From the NCBI GenBank assembly GCA_963973915.1, contig CAXBBM010000003.1, positions 208,468-272,467 of the forward strand: a stretch of DNA of 64,000 nt. The letters are read 5' to 3'. The stretch comes from Polycyclovorans sp002706265. Lineage in GTDB: Bacteria > Pseudomonadota > Gammaproteobacteria > Nevskiales > Nevskiaceae. Positions 59,336 to 64,000 of the stretch are shown one piece after another (positions within the stretch are counted from its first letter, which is position 1; each line of letters begins with the position of its first letter). The notes below the pieces were generated by a model. That model did no database searches, was not told the DNA's origin, and worked only from the letters and a program-made list of their open reading frames with translations. Made by a program: the position numbers and the translations under genes.

Positions 59336-59884
59336 ATGTCGGTTTCGTCACAGCACCTGATCTGGATTGACCTGGAGATGACGGGGCTGTCGCCCGAGGC
59401 CGACCGCATCATCGAAATTGCGACCCTGGTGACCGACAGCGCGCTCAACATTCTGGCCGAGGGGCCGGTGCTGGCCGTGCATCAGTCAGACAGGCTGCTG
59501 AACGGCATGGACGAGTGGAACACCCGACAGCACGGCGGCTCCGGCCTGGTGGCGCGGGTGCGTGCCAGCCAGACCGGCGAAGCCGAAGCCGAGGCGGCAA
59601 CGCTGGCGTTTCTGGCCGGATGGGTGCCCGAAGGCGCTTCGCCCATGTGCGGTAACTCGATCTGCCAGGACCGGCGTTTTTTGGCGCGGTACATGCCAAC
59701 GCTGGAGCGCTACTTTCATTATCGCCACCTCGACGTGTCGACCCTGAAGGTGCTGGCGCAGCGCTGGGCGCCCGCAGTGGCGGCTGGTTTCACCAAGCAG
59801 TCCAGCCATCTGGCCTTGGACGACATCCGCGATTCGGTGGCCGAACTGCGCCATTACCGGGCGCATTTCATCAAGGGCGGCTGA
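59336..59884 (+). CDS. orn: Oligoribonuclease
   Basis: Orn degrades two- to five-nucleotide RNAs, including pGpG from c-di-GMP breakdown. The 182-residue DEDDh exonuclease has IDLEMTGLSPEADRIIEIA with D12 and E14, MDEWNTRQHGGSGL, SPMCGNSICQDRRFLARYMP, and LALDDIRDSVAELRHYR with the final Asp. GGAG six bases before 59336 decides the start over an earlier in-frame codon. It is convergent with the histidine-kinase gene, ten bases apart. Confidence 0.97.
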   Translation: MSVSSQHLIWIDLEMTGLSPEADRIIEIATLVTDSALNILAEGPVLAVHQSDRLLNGMDEWNTRQHGGSGLVARVRASQTGEAEAEAATLAFLAGWVPEGASPMCGNSICQDRRFLARYMPTLERYFHYRHLDVSTLKVLAQRWAPAVAAGFTKQSSHLALDDIRDSVAELRHYRAHFIKGG

Positions 59885-59894
59885 GTTCCTCCGC

Positions 59895-61223
59895 TCAGGC
59901 GACCAGGGTGATGATGACCGCGCCGCCACCCAGGGTTTCGCTGCGCGTGAGCTGCACCTGGCCGCGGTAGGCCGCCACCAGTTCGGCACTGGCGCCCAGG
60001 CCGATTCCCTGGCCGGGGGTCAGCGTGTCGGCCCGGACGCCGCGGCTGAGCAGGCGCTCAGGTGACTCGGGAAAGCCGGCGCCGTCGTCCTCAACGCGAA
60101 TGGTGCACAGACCCTGCCGGCTGCGGCTGGCGTGGACCCGCACGCGGCCCTTGCCATATTTGACGGCGTTTTCGAGCAGGTTGCCCATCATTTCAAACAG
60201 GTCACCGCCATCGATCCGCACCTTGAGGGTGGGGGGAATGTCGAGCTCGAAGCGCGGTGCCTTGCTGCGATAGACCTTTTCGATGGTTCGGCTGAGCTTT
60301 TCGATCACCTCGCGCAGCGCGACCGGCTCGGTGAGCGTGCGGCGGCCGGCCATGACCGCGCGGCGCAACTGGTGATCGACGATGGTGTGCATGCGTGCCA
60401 CAGGCTCGGCAATTTGCTGGCGCAGTTCGGCGTTCAGGCGCTCGTCTTCACTCATGCCGCGCAGCACCGCCAACGGGGTTTTCAGGCTGTGCGCAAGGTC
60501 GCCCAAGGCGTGCCGATGGCGCTCCAGCTGGGCTTGACCGGTGCTGATCATGCCGTTGATGGCCTCTGACAGCGGAACCAATTCTTGTGGGTAGCGCCCG
60601 CCCAAGGCGGTCTGCTTGCCTTTTTCCACCAGCCGCAGATCGCGCCGCAGCCGTCGCAGCGGCCCCAGGCCCCAGGCGAGAATTGCCCCCTGCACCGACA
60701 GCAGACCAATCGCGGCGACGGCAAGCCAGCTCCACAGGGTGCGTCTGAATCCCGCCACCTGGCGGCGAAAGGTGGCGCGATCTTCGATGATCAGCAGGGT
60801 ATAGGTCTGATCGCCTTCGACCGGGTTGGCCCAGCGCAACCCGAAGGCCAGGATGAACGAGGTGTCGGTGCTTTCGAAGCTCCATTCACCGGGGGCGACC
60901 ATGGGCGGCAGGGGAACGTCGTCCGTGAGGCTGATGCTGCCCCAGGTCAGGCCGCCACGCTCGTCGATCAAGGCCGAGGCCAAACCGGCGCCGGGGTTGT
61001 TGAGGCGCGAGTCGGGCAGCCGAAACATCGACAGACTCAGCGTGCCGTCTGCGGTGGGCTCGGTGGCGGCCAGCAGGGCGTAGGCCAGCCCCTGCATGCG
61101 GTCGTATTGGGTCTGCAGCGCCCGCTCTGCAAAGGCGTGGTCAAGCGCGGCGGCGCAGGCGAGCACAAAGCCGGCAAGGACCAGCGACGCGGCCAGCAGC
61201 AGCCGCGTGCGCAGCGAATTCAG
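59895..61223 (-). CDS. PhoQ-like sensor histidine kinase with non-AUG start
   Basis: This sensor kinase of about 442 residues has an N-terminal membrane helix, a periplasmic sensor region, a second helix (about 165-187), a HAMP-like segment, the phosphoacceptor His in LAHSLKTPLAVLRG, N-box NLLENAVKYG and G1-box DDGAGFPES. These match PhoQ-family enzymes. Homology-like sequence (NSLRTRLLLAASLVLAGFVL) runs upstream of the first GTG (61166), and no ATG, GTG or TTG lies in frame up to the regulator's stop. A CTG at 61223 with GGAG three bases before it is the best start, with ATT at 61241 as an alternative. It is cotranscribed with the response regulator. Confidence 0.9.
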   Translation of the reverse strand: MNSLRTRLLLAASLVLAGFVLACAAALDHAFAERALQTQYDRMQGLAYALLAATEPTADGTLSLSMFRLPDSRLNNPGAGLASALIDERGGLTWGSISLTDDVPLPPMVAPGEWSFESTDTSFILAFGLRWANPVEGDQTYTLLIIEDRATFRRQVAGFRRTLWSWLAVAAIGLLSVQGAILAWGLGPLRRLRRDLRLVEKGKQTALGGRYPQELVPLSEAINGMISTGQAQLERHRHALGDLAHSLKTPLAVLRGMSEDERLNAELRQQIAEPVARMHTIVDHQLRRAVMAGRRTLTEPVALREVIEKLSRTIEKVYRSKAPRFELDIPPTLKVRIDGGDLFEMMGNLLENAVKYGKGRVRVHASRSRQGLCTIRVEDDGAGFPESPERLLSRGVRADTLTPGQGIGLGASAELVAAYRGQVQLTRSETLGGGAVIITLVA

Positions 61224-61240
61224 GGACTCCGGGATTTGAA

Positions 61241-61930
61241 TCAGTCTTCGCTCTCGGGGCGCGGCCAGTCCCAGCGATAGCCGGCACCGCGCAGCGTGGT
61301 GATCGGATTGCCAGTGCCATCAGGATCGATCTTGCTGCGCAACCGGCGGATGAAGACCTCAATCACATTGCTGTCGCGCTCGGAGTCCTCGGCGTACAGA
61401 TGCTCGTTCAACTCCGATTTTGAGATCACCTTGCCCGCATGCAGCAGCAGGTAGTTGAGCACGCGAAACTCGTAGCTGGTGAGTTCCACCGGCTGGTCAC
61501 CCAGGGTCAGGGTCTGTGCCGAGGTGTCGAGCACCAGCGGCCCCGAGACCAGCTTGGCCTGCGACCAGCCGCCCGACCGGCGGAGCAGGGCGCGGACCCG
61601 GGCGATCAATTCCTCTTTGTGGAAAGGCTTGACCAGATAGTCGTCAGCGCCGGCCTCCAGGCCCTCGACCTTGCTTTGCCAGCCGTCGCGTGCGGTGAGA
61701 ATGAGGATGGGATAACTGCGGCCGGCCTCGCGGGCGCGGCGAATGATCTCAAGCCCGGGAACCTCGGGCAGGCCGAGGTCGATGATGGCGATGTCGGCCG
61801 CATATTCTTCGGCCATGAAGTGGCCATCGGTGCCGTTTGCGGCCGCGTCAACGGCGAACCCGGCGCCTTTCATCACTTCAATGATCTGCTCGCGCAGTGC
61901 CGCATCGTCTTCTACGACCAAAGCTCGCAT
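61241..61930 (-). CDS. PhoP-like response regulator (OmpR family)
   Basis: This 229-residue protein has a receiver domain with D51 as phosphorylation site (IIDLGLPEVPG), acidic E7-D8-D9 near the start and K101 (LVKPFHKEEL), followed by a winged-helix DNA-binding domain (VELTSYEFRVLNYLLLHAG, SNVIEVFIRRLRSKI, TLRGAGYRWDW). This is the PhoP/QseB branch. ATG at 61930 has GGGGA six bases upstream; the frame is open eight codons earlier. The PepSY gene is upstream and the kinase downstream on the same strand. Confidence 0.95.
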   Translation of the reverse strand: MRALVVEDDAALREQIIEVMKGAGFAVDAAANGTDGHFMAEEYAADIAIIDLGLPEVPGLEIIRRAREAGRSYPILILTARDGWQSKVEGLEAGADDYLVKPFHKEELIARVRALLRRSGGWSQAKLVSGPLVLDTSAQTLTLGDQPVELTSYEFRVLNYLLLHAGKVISKSELNEHLYAEDSERDSNVIEVFIRRLRSKIDPDGTGNPITTLRGAGYRWDWPRPESED

Positions 61931-62016
61931 ATCGATCCCCTCTCCCTGGTGCAATGGCTTATTGCGATGATGAAGCGCCAGCCTCGAGTCGAGGGGCGCT
62001 TCGGTTTGAACGGCTC

Positions 62017-62313
62017 TCAGTTCATCACTCTAGCGTTCATGACACTGATAAACCGGACTTCGCCGTCCACCAGTAACTTCACGCGATATCCCTGTGTTTC
62101 CTGCTCGATGGACAGCACCTCTCCCCCATGTTCAAGCTTGGCCTGGCGCGCAGCCTGACTGGGCGACAAGTCAGCGCTGACGTGCTGGTCTTGGGGCAAG
62201 CCCTCCAGCAGTTGCCGCGTCAGAAGCTCGTCCCGCGATTGTGCATGGAGTTGCCCCAGCCCGACGCTGAAAAAGGCGGCAATTAAGCTGAAAAGTGTGA
62301 TATTTCGCTTCAT
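62017..62313 (-). CDS. Small periplasmic PepSY-like protein
   Basis: This 98-residue product has a signal peptide (hydrophobic core about 6-20, then QLHAQS) and a single PepSY-like domain (ARQAKLEHGGEVLSIEQ, then GYRVKLLVDGEVRFISVM). PepSY proteins bind or inhibit proteases or sense envelope conditions. It lies directly upstream of the PhoP/PhoQ-like genes on the same strand (86 bases), an association seen in other proteobacteria, and may modulate the sensor. The start is chosen at the Met that begins the signal peptide. Confidence 0.85.
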   Translation of the reverse strand: MKRNITLFSLIAAFFSVGLGQLHAQSRDELLTRQLLEGLPQDQHVSADLSPSQAARQAKLEHGGEVLSIEQETQGYRVKLLVDGEVRFISVMNARVMN

Positions 62314-62566
62314 CGTGACAGGATCGCAAGTGGGGACGTGCAACCAGAAGCCGTCCGTGAAGGAATGACTCCCCGTGGCTGAATATACCCATCGCCCATC
62401 TCAGAAGCCAGAACGCAGGCGCGGGTGGCGCTGAGGCGGGTGCGCTGCGCGGACTGTTTTTGGTTTATGAACATCATGAGTCATCCTCCGTTTAGGGTGG
62501 GGACGCTATGCGCGCGACGCTGAATTACCCCTGACTTTTGACCCGACGGCAACCATTGGGGTCACT

Positions 62567-63658
62567 TTACCGAACAACGGTCGCAGATTGCCGTTGAACG
62601 GCCGTGCCATCGGACAGCCGCTGTATGCCGCCGGTGATGATTTCGTCGCCGCCATTCAGGCCGTCACGGATCTCGACGAAACCCGGCTCACGCTGGCCCA
62701 GGCGCACTTCGACCAGCGCGGCGCGGTCCTGACCATCGATACGGTAGACGAAATTGTGGTCGCCCTTGGGGAACACGGCGGCTTCGGGCACCATCAATGC
62801 GTCATTGGTGCGCCCCAGTTCGAGCTGCACGCGGGCGAACAAGCCCGGGCGCAGCCGGCCGGCACGGTTCTGGATGAGCGCGCGCAATTCGATAGACCGC
62901 GATTCCGCGCTGGCACGAGGGTTGATGGCGATGACCTCGGCTTCGAAAACCTCGTCCGGCAGGGCGTCGAGCATGACCTTGGCGGTTTGCCCCAGTGACA
63001 GGTGCGCGAGCTCCGCCTCCGGGACCCGAAAATCGAGCTTGATTCGGTCAATGGCCTCAAGGTTGACCAGTGCCTGGCCGGGGGTGACATAGGCCCCAAG
63101 GCTGACCTGTCGCAAACCCACCCAACCGCTCAACGGCGCCGGCACGCGGGCTTTCTCGACGCGTGTGCGACCCGCCGTAACCTCGGCTTCAGCCACGCGC
63201 AGCGCCAGCAGGGTCTGGTCCAGCTCGGCCTTTGACAGCAGGCTGCGACCACTGAGCTCGGTTGCCCGGTCATGGCTGCGTTTTGCCTGGGCGAGCTGGG
63301 CTTCGGCGCGGGCAAGATCGGCACGGTCGATGCGGTCATCAAGCTGGAACAGCGACGGTCCCTTCTCGACCCGCTGACCGTCTTCAAAGTTGATTTCGGT
63401 GATCCGGCCGGCGATTTCTGCCGACACCTGCGTGGTCTCGTCCGCGCGAAGCGTGCCGAGGGCGCGGATACGTCGCGTCAACACCTCGGGCGTGATCACC
63501 ACGCTGCGCACCTGCACTGCTGGGGGCGCCACCGCGCTTGGCCGCGGCACCTCGGCCGGAGGCGCCGAACGGCAGGCTGCGACGCCGAGCAGCGCAAGCA
63601 GCAAAGGGGCAACCCGTAAGCGTCGAGTCAGGCCGGGCAAGCGGGCATCCTGGTTCAT
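62567..63658 (-). CDS. RND efflux periplasmic adaptor lipoprotein (AcrA/MexA family)
   Basis: This 363-residue membrane-fusion protein has a lipobox (GVAAC, Cys29) anchoring it to the inner membrane. Its lipoyl/barrel-sandwich parts (VSAEIAGRITEINFEDGQRVEKG and PAPLSGWVGLRQVSLGAYVTPG) enclose a helical hairpin (DRADLARAEAQLAQAKRSHD), and a beta-barrel domain follows (VMLDALPDEVFEAEVIAINP, RAGRLRPGLFARVQLELG). It would link an RND pump to an outer-membrane channel. No pump gene follows on its strand; the next gene is the PepSY protein. ATG at 63658 is used, without a clear ribosome-binding site. Confidence 0.92.
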   Translation of the reverse strand: MNQDARLPGLTRRLRVAPLLLALLGVAACRSAPPAEVPRPSAVAPPAVQVRSVVITPEVLTRRIRALGTLRADETTQVSAEIAGRITEINFEDGQRVEKGPSLFQLDDRIDRADLARAEAQLAQAKRSHDRATELSGRSLLSKAELDQTLLALRVAEAEVTAGRTRVEKARVPAPLSGWVGLRQVSLGAYVTPGQALVNLEAIDRIKLDFRVPEAELAHLSLGQTAKVMLDALPDEVFEAEVIAINPRASAESRSIELRALIQNRAGRLRPGLFARVQLELGRTNDALMVPEAAVFPKGDHNFVYRIDGQDRAALVEVRLGQREPGFVEIRDGLNGGDEIITGGIQRLSDGTAVQRQSATVVR

Positions 63659-63745
63659 GGGCAAGGGGTGGGCGGCGGGGCAGTGAATTCACGGCCGTGC
63701 GGCCGCGCTGCGGCCATCATGCGGGTGCGCGCGGCAGCGGTCCGT

Positions 63746-63773
63746 CAGCATGCAGCATGCAGCATGCAGCCTG
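63746..63773 (+). repeat. 7-bp tandem repeat (CAGCATG), four units
   Basis: Three exact CAGCATG units (63746-63766) are followed by a fourth with one change (CAGCCTG). The unit length is not a multiple of three and it lies outside genes. Confidence 0.85.
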
Positions 63774-63805
63774 CGGCACATGGCCACATTGAGCGCCGTT
63801 TCAAT

Positions 63806-63868
63806 TGTTGCCGCAAAAGCTGGCGTTCCCACGGGGATTCGGGCCCCCACGGTGGTGATCCATCCGTG
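63806..63868 (+). repeat. 63-bp direct repeat, copy 1
   Basis: This matches the second copy (63938-64000) at every position but one (63813, G versus T). It contains the palindromic-looking segments CCCACGGGG and CCCCCACGGTGG. The copies are spaced 132 bases apart. Confidence 0.92.
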
Positions 63869-63937
63869 AAAGGGACGTGGCCGCCCTTGGTCTGGGAGAC
63901 CGACGGGCACAAAAAAACCGGCGTGTGCCGGTTGATT

Positions 63938-64000
63938 TGTTGCCTCAAAAGCTGGCGTTCCCACGGGGATTCGGGCCCCCACGGTGGTGATCCATCCGTG
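63938..64000 (+). repeat. 63-bp direct repeat, copy 2, cut by the window edge
   Basis: The second copy runs to the last base of the window, so the repeat may be longer and the array may continue outside. Confidence 0.92.

Larger units (their letters stand above)
63659..64000 (+). other. Repeat-bearing intergenic region at the window end
   Basis: No credible gene is seen. The region holds a 7-bp tandem repeat, two copies of a 63-bp direct repeat and a small hairpin (AACCGGC-GTGT-GCCGGTT, 63915-63932) between the copies. The open frame through the repeats has the repetitive composition of a spurious translation. Confidence 0.75.

Noticed and set aside
63689..63982. Open frame across the terminal repeats with a GARIPVGTPAF motif repeated twice
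   Set aside because: The protein-level repetition simply mirrors the DNA repeat; there is no ribosome-binding site, and such translations are typical of intergenic repeat families.

Overview
The window looks like ordinary chromosome from a GC-rich (roughly two-thirds G+C by eye) gammaproteobacterium near the Xanthomonadales/Nevskiales. The clues are the gene order gcvR-bcp divergent from dapA and a BamC-like lipoprotein, a FimX-type degenerate c-di-GMP protein, a mrcB (PBP1b) gene followed by an LpoP-type TPR lipoprotein, a complete EF-P lysylation set (efp, epmA, epmB), a XanB2/FkbO-type chorismatase, and a PhoP/PhoQ-like pair with a PepSY protein. No prophage, insertion sequence or CRISPR array was seen.

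Layout. 1-7.8 kb: the end of a TonB-dependent (BtuB-like) receptor, a small membrane protein, then a tightly overlapping late-cobalamin operon cobO-cobB-cobD-cobC-cobQ-cobU-cobT, without cobS. 7.8-12.5 kb, same strand: a TPR secreted protein, a HupE/UreJ-type membrane protein with an EF-hand, a CbiL/NikL-like protein, a DUF4331 protein and a small lipoprotein, which together may be a metal-handling module. 12.6-14 kb: a DnaJ-like co-chaperone and Hsp20 on the minus strand. 14-19 kb: FimX-like protein, epmB, efp, epmA. 19-23 kb: PhoH/PIN protein, bcp, gcvR-like gene, dapA, mini-lipoprotein, tRNA-Ser(GGA). 23-28.5 kb: a lower-GC stretch with an unknown secreted protein and a Wza-like/Wzc-like polysaccharide export pair. 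28.5-40 kb: lipid kinase, metallophosphoesterase, WrbA-like flavoprotein, DUF2069, lipase, YaeQ, DbpA, malate dehydrogenase, CorA-like transporter, chorismatase, OmpA-type protein. 40-50.4 kb: AMP-forming ligase, then a phosphate regulon (pstSCAB, phoU, OprP-type porin, second phoU) with recognisable Pho boxes. 50.4-59.9 kb: mrcB, lpoP-like gene, yoaA-like helicase, tsaB, 4.5S RNA, dnaX, ybaB, recR, phhB, orn. 59.9-64 kb: PhoQ/PhoP-like pair, PepSY protein, RND adaptor lipoprotein, and intergenic repeats that run off the end.

How the genes fit together. The cobalamin genes make the nucleotide loop and amidate the corrin ring, while the neighbouring receptor and membrane proteins plausibly supply corrinoid or cobalt. 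The pst/phoU/porin block is a phosphate-starvation uptake system. EpmB makes beta-lysine, EpmA attaches it to Lys34 of EF-P, and EF-P relieves ribosome stalling. dnaX-ybaB-recR is the classical replication/repair cluster with ffs just upstream.

The strongest candidates for something undescribed are the HupE/CbiL-like/TPR/DUF4331 module joined to the B12 operon, the BamC-like protein cut down to its N-terminal segment, the divergently oriented perfect Pho box, and the repeat family at the right edge.
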